Under the pieces are notes generated by a model that saw only the letters and a program-made list of their open reading frames with translations, did not search any database and was not told where the DNA came from. A stretch of DNA of 64,000 nucleotides. Origin: JBGTFE01 sp049799955. Its GTDB lineage: Bacteria; Acidobacteriota; Blastocatellia; Pyrinomonadales; Pyrinomonadaceae. Positions 1 to 8,871 of the stretch are shown here, piece by piece. A program made the translations under genes and the position numbers. Location: the NCBI GenBank assembly GCA_049799955.1, contig JBARIW010000103.1, forward strand, positions 1 to 64,000. Reading direction: 5' to 3'. Within the stretch, counting starts at the first letter, position 1. Every line of letters starts with the position of its first letter.

Positions 1-34
1 AAAAGAAATTTCCCGCAAAGGCGCAAAGACCGCA
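1..34. repeat. Fragment of a G-C-A-A-A-G tandem array at the window edge
   Basis: Three imperfect copies of a gcaaaga/c word of about 8 bp lie directly after the uppP stop codon (minus strand). This looks like one arm of the intergenic hairpin family seen throughout the window; the other arm would lie outside. Seen directly, but only partly in view. Confidence 0.5.
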
Positions 35-40
35 AAGAGA

Positions 41-931
41 TTATATTTGAGGACTAAGTATGCCTTTCCAGAGCAAAACGAGCAAAACAACTCCAAGTAT
101 GATGCGGTAAATGATAAAAACGGCTGTCGAATTTTTTCGCAGGAATGCGAGCAGAAACCAGATTGTAAAATAGCCGACGATTGCCGAAACAAGCGTTCCC
201 GCAATTAAAGGGACGAAGCTTTCGCCCGGCAAAATCTCGATTGCTTTTTTCAGTTCGAGAAGCCCGCTCGCCGTTATCGCCGGAATTGAAAGCAAAAAGG
301 AAAATCTCGCGGCGGTTTCACGTTTTTCTCCGGCAAGAAGTCCGCCCATAATTGTCGAACCGGAACGACTCGCACCGGGCATCAGCGCCAAAACCTGCGC
401 AAAGCCGACGACAATCGCGTCGATAATTCCCAAATCCCTGACTTCCTTATATTTTCTGCCGATAATTTCGGCTAAAGTCAGTAAAATCGCCACGCTAATC
501 AGCATTATCGAAATCATCCAGAGATTTTTCGTCGCCGGTCCTTCGATTTGTTTTTTGAGCAGAAGACCGACCGTGCCGATAGGAATCGAGCCGATAATCA
601 CGAGCCAGCCGAGCCACGCTTCTTCCGAAAGCCAAATCGGGCGGATTCCGTTTGTTCTGGAAAATCTCATCCCGCGTTTTCTGGTAATCAAAGCCCAGTG
701 GTCGCGGATAAAAGCGGCGGAAATGCCCCAGATGTCGGCGGCGAAATAAACGAAAACGGCGGCAAGCGTTCCGAGCTGAATAACGGCAATCGTCGCCGTA
801 ATCTGCTCGGCGTTTCCGCCGTAAATTTCCGTCCAGCGGCTCGCAAAAACGAGATGCGCCGTCGAGCTAACGGGGATAAACTCGGTCAAACCCTGGACAA
901 TTCCAAGGATTATTGCCTGTAAAAGATTCAT
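41..931 (-). CDS. uppP: Undecaprenyl-diphosphatase (BacA/UppP family)
   Basis: Integral membrane phosphatase that dephosphorylates undecaprenyl pyrophosphate to recycle the lipid carrier for peptidoglycan synthesis, and confers bacitracin tolerance. The 296-residue length fits the family. The two family signatures are visible: an N-terminal GLTEFIPVSSTAHL with the conserved Glu and Ser, and PGASRSGSTI near residue 185. Several hydrophobic segments follow, including a long one at the C-terminus. The ATG at 931 begins MNLLQAIILGIVQG, the usual family start. It is separated from the SDR gene upstream by a 90-bp repeat element that fills the gap. Family assignment is firm. Confidence 0.95.
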   Translation of the reverse strand: MNLLQAIILGIVQGLTEFIPVSSTAHLVFASRWTEIYGGNAEQITATIAVIQLGTLAAVFVYFAADIWGISAAFIRDHWALITRKRGMRFSRTNGIRPIWLSEEAWLGWLVIIGSIPIGTVGLLLKKQIEGPATKNLWMISIMLISVAILLTLAEIIGRKYKEVRDLGIIDAIVVGFAQVLALMPGASRSGSTIMGGLLAGEKRETAARFSFLLSIPAITASGLLELKKAIEILPGESFVPLIAGTLVSAIVGYFTIWFLLAFLRKNSTAVFIIYRIILGVVLLVLLWKGILSPQI

Positions 932-1021
932 ATCTGGTAAACGGTAAATAGCGAATGCTTAATGGTTAATAAAAAGATAATCAATCTAGCAATTTACCAT
1001 TAACCATTTACAATTAACAAA
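932..1021. repeat. Intergenic heptamer inverted repeat (word taaccat/aatggtt)
   Basis: The whole 90-bp gap between the uppP start (931) and the SDR stop (1022) is an imperfect inverted repeat. The left part carries ggtaaac, ggtaaat and aatggtta units; the right part carries aaccatt aaccatt tacaatt aac, in 7-bp steps. The element touches the SDR stop codon, so it may act as that gene's terminator and/or as the uppP leader. Confidence 0.6.
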
Positions 1022-1795
1022 CTATTCGCGGTATTTCGCGCCGCTCGCAATTTTGTCATAGAGCCACGCCGGAAAACATTTTCCCGCGCGGACGATGGTG
1101 GCAAGCTGCCACGGAAACGCGGCGAATTTTTTGCGTTTTTCGATGGCGCGCAGAAAATACGGAATCGATTCCTGAAGCTCCATCAGAAACGGCATTTTGT
1201 TTGTGCGCCCTGAGGTCAGAGGCGTTTTGATAAAACCGGGCTGAATGATTGTAACGGCAACGCCTTTGTGTTTTACATCTAATCTGACGCTTTCAAAATA
1301 CGCGGTCATTCCGGCTTTGCTCGCGCAGTAGGCGGCGGATTTCGGCAAGCCGCGCGAGCCTGCAAGACTCGAAATCGCCACGAGCTGCCCGCTTCCCGTT
1401 TCGAGCATAAAGGGCAGAACGGCGGAAACCGAATTCATCGCTCCGACCAGATTTGTATCGATTACGCGCCGAAAATCAGAAGGCTTTAAGTCTTTGGCGT
1501 GTTTCGCGCCGCCGCCGATTCCGGCATTGGCAATTAAAATATCGATTTTTCCGAATTCATTTTTAAGCTTTTCCGCCGCGTCCGAGACGGCGATTTCGTC
1601 GGTTATGTCGCAGGGAAATTCTCTCGCCGCTGTTCCGAGTCGCTCGCATTTCGAAACCAGAGCGCGCAGAAGGCTTTCACGCCGCGCCAGCAGCCCGAGA
1701 ATCGCCCCGCGTTTTGCCATTTCGAGCGCCAGAGCTTCGCCGATGCCGCTCGATGCGCCGGTTAATAAGACGACTTTATCTTTCCAGAATGACAT
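1022..1795 (-). CDS. Short-chain dehydrogenase/reductase (SDR family)
   Basis: NAD(P)-dependent oxidoreductase of the classical SDR fold, 257 residues. Visible motifs are the Rossmann glycine motif TGASSGIGEA (about residues 12-21), the NAG segment (IANAGIGGG, near 89), the catalytic Ser in ISSLAGSRG and the Tyr-x3-Lys pair in YCASKAG. The shape, with a longer C-terminal tail and a KTPLTSG segment, resembles SDRs that act on lipid-like substrates, but the substrate cannot be read from the sequence. It lies 6 bp downstream of the ACT-domain gene and is probably co-transcribed with it and the GNAT gene. Confidence 0.88.
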   Translation of the reverse strand: MSFWKDKVVLLTGASSGIGEALALEMAKRGAILGLLARRESLLRALVSKCERLGTAAREFPCDITDEIAVSDAAEKLKNEFGKIDILIANAGIGGGAKHAKDLKPSDFRRVIDTNLVGAMNSVSAVLPFMLETGSGQLVAISSLAGSRGLPKSAAYCASKAGMTAYFESVRLDVKHKGVAVTIIQPGFIKTPLTSGRTNKMPFLMELQESIPYFLRAIEKRKKFAAFPWQLATIVRAGKCFPAWLYDKIASGAKYRE

Positions 1796-1801
1796 AGTTT
1801 T

Positions 1802-2242
1802 TTAACAAAGTTCCTCAACATATTCGCCCAAAACTTTCAAAGCTTTTGCCAAATCTTCCTGTTTTACCAAAAGATGGTCGCGCGAAAATGAAGACAAAGC
1901 GATAATCGAAATTCCGGCTTCGGCTAAAATTCTTGCAGCTTCTGCCAGAAACCCGACGACCGTAAAATCAAGCTCGATGTCAAACGTCAGAAGCCGGAAA
2001 TTGCCCTGCGTTTTCGCATCGCGAATCGCGTGGCGAATCGTTCCGAAATCTATTTCATCAAGCAAAAGCGTCGTTTCGAATTTATCCTTGAAAATCATAA
2101 ACGGCGCGCTCATTCGCGGGCTAAGCTCCGGGTTTTCGAGCAGTTTCAGCCAATCTCCGTGCCGAAGGGAAACAAGATAAAACGTCTCCGGCGCGACTTC
2201 GACGCGTGTTTTTCGTAGAAGCTCTGCAACACTTTCAATCAT
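1802..2242 (-). CDS. ACT-domain protein (ACT_7 / CASTOR-like)
   Basis: Small soluble protein of 146 residues with two ACT-like halves. The second half contains LDFTVVGFLAEAARILAEAG followed by ISIIALSSF, the typical beta-alpha-beta pattern of amino-acid binding ACT domains. Such proteins usually sense amino acids; no catalytic residues are evident and the ligand is unknown. The ATG at 2242 overlaps the end of the upstream GNAT gene by 8 bp, indicating translational coupling. Family call is by pattern recognition and is fairly secure. Confidence 0.75.
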   Translation of the reverse strand: MIESVAELLRKTRVEVAPETFYLVSLRHGDWLKLLENPELSPRMSAPFMIFKDKFETTLLLDEIDFGTIRHAIRDAKTQGNFRLLTFDIELDFTVVGFLAEAARILAEAGISIIALSSFSRDHLLVKQEDLAKALKVLGEYVEELC

Positions 2243-2801
2243 CGATTTTCGTCCAGCTCAAATCGTATTCGACCTCGTCGGGCTTATAATCTTCACGGGA
2301 AATCGAAAAATAAACCGAATCGATATTATAAAATCTTCGCAAGCCTTCGTGTTTTTTTAATCCGATATTCATCAAAACTTTCTGCGATGCGAAATTGTCG
2401 GGATGCGTTCCGGCAACGATTTCATCGAGATTTGTTTCTTCGAATCCGAATCGAAGCATCGCCCTTGCCGCTTCCGTCGCAAAGCCTTTTCCCCACGAAT
2501 CTTTAAAAAATCCGTAGTAAATTTCGACTTCCGGCGTGTTGTCGAAATACTGCAAACCGCAGTAGCCGGTTAAATTTTCATTCTCTTTTTCAAAAACGCC
2601 GAGCTGTGCGAATCCGCGCTCTCGCCAACGCTCGACGCGACGCGGCAGACTTGCCAAAACATCTTCGCGCGTGATGCTGAAGCCCGGCGGATAAAACCTC
2701 GTAACGTCCTTGTCCGCGAGCATTTTATAAACGATTTCAAGCTCTTCCGGCTTATACATTCGCAACAATAAACGTTTGGTTTCAATTATCGGCAAACGCA
2801 T
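2235..2801 (-). CDS. GNAT N-acetyltransferase (RimJ/RimL type)
   Basis: Acetyl-CoA dependent acetyltransferase of 188 residues. It opens with the IETKRLLLRMYKPEEL pattern of RimJ/RimL-like enzymes. It carries the acetyl-CoA loop region GKGFATEAARAMLRFGFE and the later NFASQKVLMNIGLKKHEG segment, in which a GNAT Asn-x-(A)-S-x-x-V-L motif is recognisable. The substrate may be a protein N-terminus or a small molecule and is not predictable. It begins 6 bp after the rnj stop and overlaps the ACT gene by 8 bp, so the four genes from rnj to the SDR probably form one transcript. Confidence 0.85.
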   Translation of the reverse strand: MRLPIIETKRLLLRMYKPEELEIVYKMLADKDVTRFYPPGFSITREDVLASLPRRVERWRERGFAQLGVFEKENENLTGYCGLQYFDNTPEVEIYYGFFKDSWGKGFATEAARAMLRFGFEETNLDEIVAGTHPDNFASQKVLMNIGLKKHEGLRRFYNIDSVYFSISREDYKPDEVEYDLSWTKIDD

Positions 2802-2807
2802 AAAAGT

Positions 2808-4469
2808 TCAAACTTCAACAATCGTCGTTACAATCACGGGTTTTGTGCCGATTTCCTTTTGCAGAAATCTTTTCAGGTGAACGCGCAGATTTTCCTGAAA
2901 CTGGCTTTTGTTCGCCATTTCCTGTTTCGACATCAGCGCAATCGCGCCGGCGACCGAGAGTTTTGCTTCGGTAGAAATGCCGTTGGTCAAATCGATTCCG
3001 GCAACGCCCTGAAATGAAATCAACGGCTCGCCCGCAAGCTCTCTGGTATTTTTATCTATCAGCACAGTCAGCGAAACAGCGCCGCCGTAAGCGAGCTTTT
3101 TGCGTTCGCGGACAATGTCGTATTCGATTTCGCTTGACGATTCTTCGTCGATGAACGTCTTTCCGAGGTCGGTTCTGCAAACAATACGCGCGCCGAAATC
3201 GTCAATTTCGAGACAATCGCCGTTTTCGATGAGAATTACGTTTTCGTCCGTGTAGCCTTCGACGTGATTTTTGACGAATTCCTTGTGCCGGAAAAGCATA
3301 CGATATTCGCCGTGAACCGGAACGAGATATTTCGGACGCACCGTTTCGGTCATAATTTTGATGTCTTCCTGCGAAGCGTGTCCCGAAACGTGAATCAGGC
3401 GGCGTTTTTCCTCGATGATATTCGCGCCGCGTTTGTATAAATGCCCGATTAGGCGCGAAATCGATTTATCGTTTCCGGGAATGATTCGCGCCGAAAGGAC
3501 AACCGTGTCGCCTTTATCTATTTCCAGACCTTTATAAGTTCCGGTCGCCATATTCCACAGAGCGGCGCGATTTTCGCCCTGCGAGCCTGTAACAAGATAA
3601 ACGATTTCGTCGTCGTGAAGCGTGCGCGATTCTCCCAAACCGACGAGCGTATCGTGAGGAATTTTCAAAATGCCGTATTCGCTGGCGATTTCGACATTTT
3701 TCTGCATCGAGCGTCCGAGAACGCAGACTTTTTTATCGAAGGCTTTGGCGATGTCGAAAACAATCTGCAAACGATGAATTGAAGATGAAAACGTGGCGAT
3801 GATTATTCTGCCTTCGGCTTCGGCAAAAATCTCTTCAAATGCTGGAATGACGGCTCTTTCCGAAGGCGTTCTGCCCGGAACAGTCGCGTTTGTCGAATCG
3901 GCGAGAAGCGCGAGAACGCCCGCGTCGCCGTATTTTCCGAGCGTTTCCAAATCATACGGCTTGCCGATGACCGGCGTGTCGTCAATCTTATAATCGCCCG
4001 TGTGAATAATCGTTCCGAGCGGCGTCGTTATCGCCAGCGAAAAACAATCGACGAGCGAATGCGATGCGTGAATAAATTCAACTTTAAAATTACCGACTTC
4101 CGCCACGTCGTTCGGTTTGACGCGGTGAAGCAGAACATTGTCGAGAAGATTATGCTCGTCCAGACGTTTTTCAGCCAGAGCAAGCGTAAAGCGCGAGCCG
4201 TAAACCGGAAGATTAAATTTTTTTAGAAAATAAGGCAGCGCGCCGATGTGGTCTTCGTGCCCGTGCGTGAGAAAAAGCGCGGTCAGCTCGTCCTTGTATT
4301 CGTCGAGAAAATCGAAATTCGGAATCGAAATATCGACGCCATACGGCGTTTCTTCGGGAAATCCCATCCCGACATCGACGACAATCATCTCATCGTCGAA
4401 GCGAATGCCCATACAGTTCATCCCGAATTCGCCGATGCCGCCCAAAGGTATTATTTCTATTTTTGACAC
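2808..4469 (-). CDS. rnj: Ribonuclease J (metallo-beta-lactamase RNase)
   Basis: Endo-/5'-exoribonuclease central to mRNA turnover and rRNA maturation in bacteria lacking RNase E-centred decay. 553 residues, typical of RNase J. The catalytic zinc motif FLTHGHEDHIGALPYF (HxHxDH) lies near residues 71-86. Further ligands sit in HASHSLVDC and HTGDYKID. The beta-CASP region has GRSMQKN and VHVSGHASQEDI; VPVHGEYR follows. The start is GTG at 4469 (GTG TCA AAA), preceded by a weak AGGGA. It heads a probable operon with the GNAT, ACT and SDR genes, diverging from the riboswitch-terC unit. Confidence 0.95.
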   Translation of the reverse strand: MSKIEIIPLGGIGEFGMNCMGIRFDDEMIVVDVGMGFPEETPYGVDISIPNFDFLDEYKDELTALFLTHGHEDHIGALPYFLKKFNLPVYGSRFTLALAEKRLDEHNLLDNVLLHRVKPNDVAEVGNFKVEFIHASHSLVDCFSLAITTPLGTIIHTGDYKIDDTPVIGKPYDLETLGKYGDAGVLALLADSTNATVPGRTPSERAVIPAFEEIFAEAEGRIIIATFSSSIHRLQIVFDIAKAFDKKVCVLGRSMQKNVEIASEYGILKIPHDTLVGLGESRTLHDDEIVYLVTGSQGENRAALWNMATGTYKGLEIDKGDTVVLSARIIPGNDKSISRLIGHLYKRGANIIEEKRRLIHVSGHASQEDIKIMTETVRPKYLVPVHGEYRMLFRHKEFVKNHVEGYTDENVILIENGDCLEIDDFGARIVCRTDLGKTFIDEESSSEIEYDIVRERKKLAYGGAVSLTVLIDKNTRELAGEPLISFQGVAGIDLTNGISTEAKLSVAGAIALMSKQEMANKSQFQENLRVHLKRFLQKEIGTKPVIVTTIVEV

Positions 4470-4587
4470 TATCTAAATTCCCTGTCTCGTATGTTTTTAC
4501 TCGAATATTTTACTATATCACAACGGAGAATTTTTCACTTATTTTGATTTTTCGCGCCGGATTTGTTAATATTTGAATGACAATTTT

Positions 4588-4722
4588 TTAGGGGAGTAGA
4601 TAGCCCGACGCGGGTTTGATGAAGTCGTCAGCACAATCGTTTTAGTCAAACGGTTCGGCTCATCAGAGAAAATATCGAGACCTTTTGCGACGCAATCTTA
4701 ATATTGCCGCGAAAGGTCTTTT
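4588..4722 (+). ncRNA. Mn2+ riboswitch (yybP-ykoY family) upstream of terC
   Basis: The leader contains the family's signature elements in order: ggggagtag at 4591-4599, a paired middle domain with gtcgtcagcac, and gagaccttttgc at 4677-4688. The final segment forms a hairpin between agaccttttgcg and cgcgaaaggtct (about 4678-4718) followed by a short T run. It starts about 170 bp before the terC ATG and ends within 40 bp of it. yybP-ykoY aptamers bind Mn2+ and commonly precede TerC/Alx-like exporters, which matches the gene here. The ends are approximate. Confidence 0.88.
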
Positions 4723-4759
4723 CCTTTTGCAGTGATAACTTACAAAGGGAGTTTTTTCT

Positions 4760-5734
4760 ATGAGTTTATTTCCATTTGCCGAATACTGGTGGTTTTACGG
4801 CATTTTTCTATTATTCGTTTTGCTTATGCTGGCGCTCGATTTGGGCGTTTTCAATCGCAAGGCTCACGCCGTTTCGTTTAAGGAAGCGAGCATCTGGAGT
4901 GTCGTCTGGGTTATTTTAGCCTTAACGTTCAATTTCATTTTTTATCAATATACGGCTGCTAAATTCGGCGCTGAAACGGCGCGGCAGTTTGCGCTTGAGT
5001 TTCTGTCGGGCTACGTCGTCGAATATTCGCTTTCGATTGATAATATTTTCGTTTTCGTCCTCGTTTTCAGCTATTTTGCCATTCCCGAAAAATACAAGCA
5101 CCGCGTTTTGTTTTACGGAATTCTCGGCGCGCTCGTTTTTCGCGCTGGTTTTATCGCCGCCGGTTCGGCTTTGATGCAGTTTCACTGGGTAATTTATCTT
5201 TTCGGCGGATTTTTAATCATCACCGGAATCAAGATGATGTTCTCGCACAGCGAAGAAATCGACCCGGAAAAGAATTTTTTAATCAGGATTTTCACGCGCT
5301 TTATGCCCGTAACAAAGACGATTGAAGGAAAGGATTTTTTCGTCAGCGTCAACGGCATTCGCCACGCGACGCCGCTTTTTATCGCGCTTTTATTTCTGGA
5401 AGCGACCGATATTATCTTCGCGGTCGATTCGGTTCCGGCGATTTTCGCCTTGACGAAAGAGCCTTTAATAGTTTTTACGTCAAATATTTTTGCAATCTTA
5501 GGCTTGCGCTCGATGTATTTTATGCTTTCCGGCGCAATCGACAAATTTCATCTTCTGAAATACGGTTTGGCGGTCGTTCTGATTTTCGTCGGGCTGAAAA
5601 TGGTCTGGCTCAACGATTTTTACGGCGGAAAATTCCCGATTACATATTCGCTCGGCTTTATTATCGGGACGATTTTTATTTCAGTAATCGCTTCCCTGAT
5701 TTTCCCGAAAAAATTGACCGAAACGGTTGCATAA
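4760..5734 (+). CDS. TerC/Alx-family membrane protein, probable Mn2+ exporter
   Basis: Integral membrane protein of 324 residues with eight or nine hydrophobic segments. Family signatures include the acidic transmembrane motifs LALDLGVFN (about 25-33), EYSLSIDNIFVFVLVFSYF and FLEATDIIFAVDSVPAIFA, which supply conserved Asp residues within the membrane. Homologues such as E. coli Alx export or buffer manganese, partly co-translationally with Sec. The ATG at 4760 has a good Shine-Dalgarno (aaagggag). The upstream Mn2+ riboswitch strongly supports a manganese role over the older tellurite-resistance label. Confidence 0.92.
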   Translation: MSLFPFAEYWWFYGIFLLFVLLMLALDLGVFNRKAHAVSFKEASIWSVVWVILALTFNFIFYQYTAAKFGAETARQFALEFLSGYVVEYSLSIDNIFVFVLVFSYFAIPEKYKHRVLFYGILGALVFRAGFIAAGSALMQFHWVIYLFGGFLIITGIKMMFSHSEEIDPEKNFLIRIFTRFMPVTKTIEGKDFFVSVNGIRHATPLFIALLFLEATDIIFAVDSVPAIFALTKEPLIVFTSNIFAILGLRSMYFMLSGAIDKFHLLKYGLAVVLIFVGLKMVWLNDFYGGKFPITYSLGFIIGTIFISVIASLIFPKKLTETVA

Positions 5735-5753
5735 TTTATAGATTCAAGATATT

Positions 5754-5817
5754 ATTGCCCACGAAATAAAGGAATAGTCAGGATAAAACTCCGCTTTCTT
5801 ATTATTTTGTGGGCAAT
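5754..5817 (+). terminator. Long hairpin after terC
   Basis: attgcccac...aaataa pairs with ttattttgtgggcaat around a loop of about 30 nt. It lies 20 bp past the terC stop. It has no clean T run, so it may be a processing or stabilising hairpin. The remaining 180 bp up to the next gene shows no other structure I can name. Confidence 0.5.
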
Positions 5818-6000
5818 CCCATAAAAATAATTAGACCAAATTAAACTTTCCTGTGTCTAAAGTCTAACTAACCATCGCTTTTTGATGGAAAACTTCTAAA
5901 CCGGTCAATTTAGTTGGTAATTTGTTGTTTTTGCTTTGCATTAACGAGGTAGTTTTTTGTTTACCTTCAAAAGCATCAACAAAAGAAAAAAAAATAACTT

Positions 6001-8787
6001 ATGCGAATCATAAAACTATCAATCGTCGCTCTTTTTCTTTTTGTCGCTTTTGTCGGTTTCGGCAAACACTTTTTTACTCCGACAGTTACTGGTCAAAGTA
6101 GTTTTTCAGCGCCGACAGGCGTGATTGCTTCGGACGCCTCGTATTCGACTAAGGTAGGTCTGACTTGGGACACCATTCGCGGCGCGACAAGCTACCGGAT
6201 TTTCCGAAATACGGCAAATAATGTCGAAACTGCCGTTGACATCGGCACGACGGGCGCGCCTTTCTTTTTTGACGCGACCGCCACGCAAAACCAGACGTTT
6301 TTTTACTGGGTTCGCGCCGAAAACGGCGGAACAGTCAGCAATTTCAGCGCGCCCGATACGGGAATTCGCGCTAACGGCGTAATTCAGGGACCGGTTCAGC
6401 CGCTCAATCCGCCGCCCGTTCCCGCTGCCAACCAGATAACCGCGACCAAAGCTTATCTCGGCAAAGTTTTATTCTGGGACGAGCAGATGTCTTCGACGCG
6501 CACCGTCGCCTGCGGAACTTGTCATACAGCCGGAAAAGGCGGCTCAGACGCAAGAGTTATCGTCGGCAACACGCGCTCGACGAATCCGGGCTTTGACGGC
6601 GTTTATCAAACGCCTGACGACGTTTACGCTTCGCCCGGCGTTCCCTTAAATAATGTCGATGGAACATATTCATTTTCAAATTTCTATGGCTTAAAGGAAC
6701 AGGTTACCGGCAGAAAATCGCAGTCTTACATCAACGCCGGATATTCCCAGCTTCTTTTCTGGGACGGACGCGCGAGCAATGTTTTCCGCGACCCGATTAC
6801 AAACGCGATTGTGCTGAACAACAATGGCGCGCTCGAAAGTCAGGCAATCGGTCCGCCGGTTTCTTCGGCTGAAATGGCGCATCAGGGACGCGACTGGAAC
6901 GCCGTCGCCGCGCAGATTGCCGGGTCGAAACCGCTTGCATTATCGCCGACTGTTTCGCCGGTGCTTCAAAGCTGGATTGACGGTCGAAGCTATCCCGAGC
7001 TATTTGAAGAAGCATTCGGAACATCAGAAGTTACACCTTCGCGCATTGCGCTGGCAATCGGCACATTCGAGCGAACACTTTTCTCAGACCGCACTCCTTT
7101 CGACGCGGCTATTTCGGGAATCACGCCGCTGACCGCACAGGAACAGCGCGGTCAGAACGTGTTTAATCAGGTGCAGTGCAATACATGCCACACGGGAACA
7201 TTGTTTTCCGACAATGCTTTTCACTACATCGGTCTGCGCCCGCAAACCGAAGACACGGGACGTTTTCAGGTTACGGCAAACACTCAGAATCTCGGGGAAT
7301 TTCGCACGCCGAGTCTCAGAAACGTCGAGCTTCGCGGTCCGTATTTTCATAACGGACGATTCGCAACGCTCGAAGAAGTTGTCGAATTTTACAATCGCGG
7401 CGGAGATTTTAACGCCCCGAACAAACCGGGAACAATTCGCCCGCGCAATCTTTCAACCCAGCAAAAAGCCGACCTCGTCGCCTTTTTGAAACGCCCGTTG
7501 ACTGATACGCGAGTTGCCGCTCAAAGCGCGCCGTTCGACCATCCGGTTCTTTACTCGGACTCAAGCCGGGTTCCGCAGATTTCGGGGACAGGTCGCGCCG
7601 GTTCGGGAAACATCGTCCCGCAGGCGATTGCGATTGAGCCGCCGATTCTCGGAAATCCGAGCTTTACCGTCGGCTTATCCAATGCGCTCGGCAGCTCGGC
7701 AGCCGTTCTGGTCATTAACAATCAAGACCCCGGAATCGGAACGACAATTCCCGCTTCCGGCTCATTCGCCCGCGTTCCCGTCAATCTCGGCGGCTCGGGC
7801 AGCGGAAACGGTTTCGGCTCGGTCAGTTTGGAAATTCCGAATGATGCGTCTCTGCTCGGCAGAACGTTTTTCGGTCGATGGTATGTAACGGACGCGAGCG
7901 CCGCAAACGGATTTTCAGTCTCGCAAGTCTTTCAATTCACGATTTTCGGCGAAGCAACCGCTCCGCAAAGAGCAGAATTTGCCGATTTTGACGGCGACAG
8001 AAAAACGGATGTTTCCGTATTCCGCCCTTCGGAAGGCAACTGGTATATTTTCAACAGCGCAACCGATTCGGCTTCGACGACGCATTTCGGACTCGGCGGC
8101 GACCTGCTGACTCCGGCTGATTACGACGGCGACGGAAAAGCCGATATTGCCGTCTATCGCGGCGGAATCTGGTATCTCCTGCGAAGCCGCGACGGATTTT
8201 TCGCGTATCAATTCGGTCTCGGAGGCGATATACCGCAAGCCGGAGATTACGACGGCGACGGCAAAGACGACTTAGCCGTTTATCGCCCGTCCGAAGGCAC
8301 ATGGTATATACTTGCGAGCCGCGACGGTTTCAGCGCGTTCCGCTTTGGTTTGAGCGCCGATAGACCTGTCGCAAATGATTATGACGGCGACGGACGAACG
8401 GATGTTGCGGTTTACCGCGACGGCATCTGGCATGTCCAGCGCAGCCGCGACGGTTATACCTCGTTCCAATACGGGCTTGCCGAAGATAAACCTGCTTTGG
8501 GCGATTACGACGGCGACGGGAAAGCCGATTTTACCGTTTTCCGTCCTTCGACCGGAATCTGGTATGAATGGCTGAGCGGTCAGAATGCTTCCTTCGCCGT
8601 GCAGTTCGGAATCAAATCAGACGTTCCTTCGCCGGGAGATTTCGACGGCGACGGTAAAGCCGACCCGTCGGTTTACAGACCGTCAAACGGAACATGGTAT
8701 GCACTCCAATCAACCAACGGCGCTGCCAGAATTCAGAATTTCGGTTTGAGCACGGACATTTCCGTTCCGTCCTCGATTGTGCCGTAA
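6001..8787 (+). CDS. Secreted Fn3 - di-haem cytochrome c peroxidase - FG-GAP-like repeat protein
   Basis: A 928-residue exported protein. Order of parts: a signal peptide in about residues 1-32; a fibronectin type III-like domain (about 38-124) with a TSYRIFRN strand; a di-haem peroxidase/MauG-like domain (about 140-500) with haem c sites C171GTCH and C393NTCH and the family motif FHNGRFATLEEVVEFYNRGG near its end; a beta-rich linker; then six repeats of about 49 residues, each with a D-F/Y-D-G-D-x-K/R-x-D calcium-type loop. The domain reduces peroxides or oxidises a substrate with electrons from c-type cytochromes. The C-terminal repeats closely resemble those of the gene at 38856. Start ATG at 6001 without a clear Shine-Dalgarno. 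Confidence 0.88.
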   Translation: MRIIKLSIVALFLFVAFVGFGKHFFTPTVTGQSSFSAPTGVIASDASYSTKVGLTWDTIRGATSYRIFRNTANNVETAVDIGTTGAPFFFDATATQNQTFFYWVRAENGGTVSNFSAPDTGIRANGVIQGPVQPLNPPPVPAANQITATKAYLGKVLFWDEQMSSTRTVACGTCHTAGKGGSDARVIVGNTRSTNPGFDGVYQTPDDVYASPGVPLNNVDGTYSFSNFYGLKEQVTGRKSQSYINAGYSQLLFWDGRASNVFRDPITNAIVLNNNGALESQAIGPPVSSAEMAHQGRDWNAVAAQIAGSKPLALSPTVSPVLQSWIDGRSYPELFEEAFGTSEVTPSRIALAIGTFERTLFSDRTPFDAAISGITPLTAQEQRGQNVFNQVQCNTCHTGTLFSDNAFHYIGLRPQTEDTGRFQVTANTQNLGEFRTPSLRNVELRGPYFHNGRFATLEEVVEFYNRGGDFNAPNKPGTIRPRNLSTQQKADLVAFLKRPLTDTRVAAQSAPFDHPVLYSDSSRVPQISGTGRAGSGNIVPQAIAIEPPILGNPSFTVGLSNALGSSAAVLVINNQDPGIGTTIPASGSFARVPVNLGGSGSGNGFGSVSLEIPNDASLLGRTFFGRWYVTDASAANGFSVSQVFQFTIFGEATAPQRAEFADFDGDRKTDVSVFRPSEGNWYIFNSATDSASTTHFGLGGDLLTPADYDGDGKADIAVYRGGIWYLLRSRDGFFAYQFGLGGDIPQAGDYDGDGKDDLAVYRPSEGTWYILASRDGFSAFRFGLSADRPVANDYDGDGRTDVAVYRDGIWHVQRSRDGYTSFQYGLAEDKPALGDYDGDGKADFTVFRPSTGIWYEWLSGQNASFAVQFGIKSDVPSPGDFDGDGKADPSVYRPSNGTWYALQSTNGAARIQNFGLSTDISVPSSIVP

Positions 8788-8805
8788 TTTTAATGATGAA
8801 GTGTG

Positions 8806-8856
8806 AACGATGAATGATGAACTGAAGACAAATTCTTCAGTTCATCATTCATCGTT
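8806..8856. repeat. Intergenic inverted repeat, 23-bp perfect arms (word gatgaat)
   Basis: The arms 8806-8828 and 8834-8856 are exact reverse complements around a 5-nt loop. They are built of 7-bp units (tgaacga, tgaatga). Shorter flanking copies extend the element to about 8793-8870, reaching the stop codon of the convergent hydrolase gene at 8872. It probably works as a bidirectional terminator between two convergent genes. The same word family recurs at 33437-33512. Confidence 0.8.
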
Positions 8857-8871
8857 CATCGTTCATACTTC

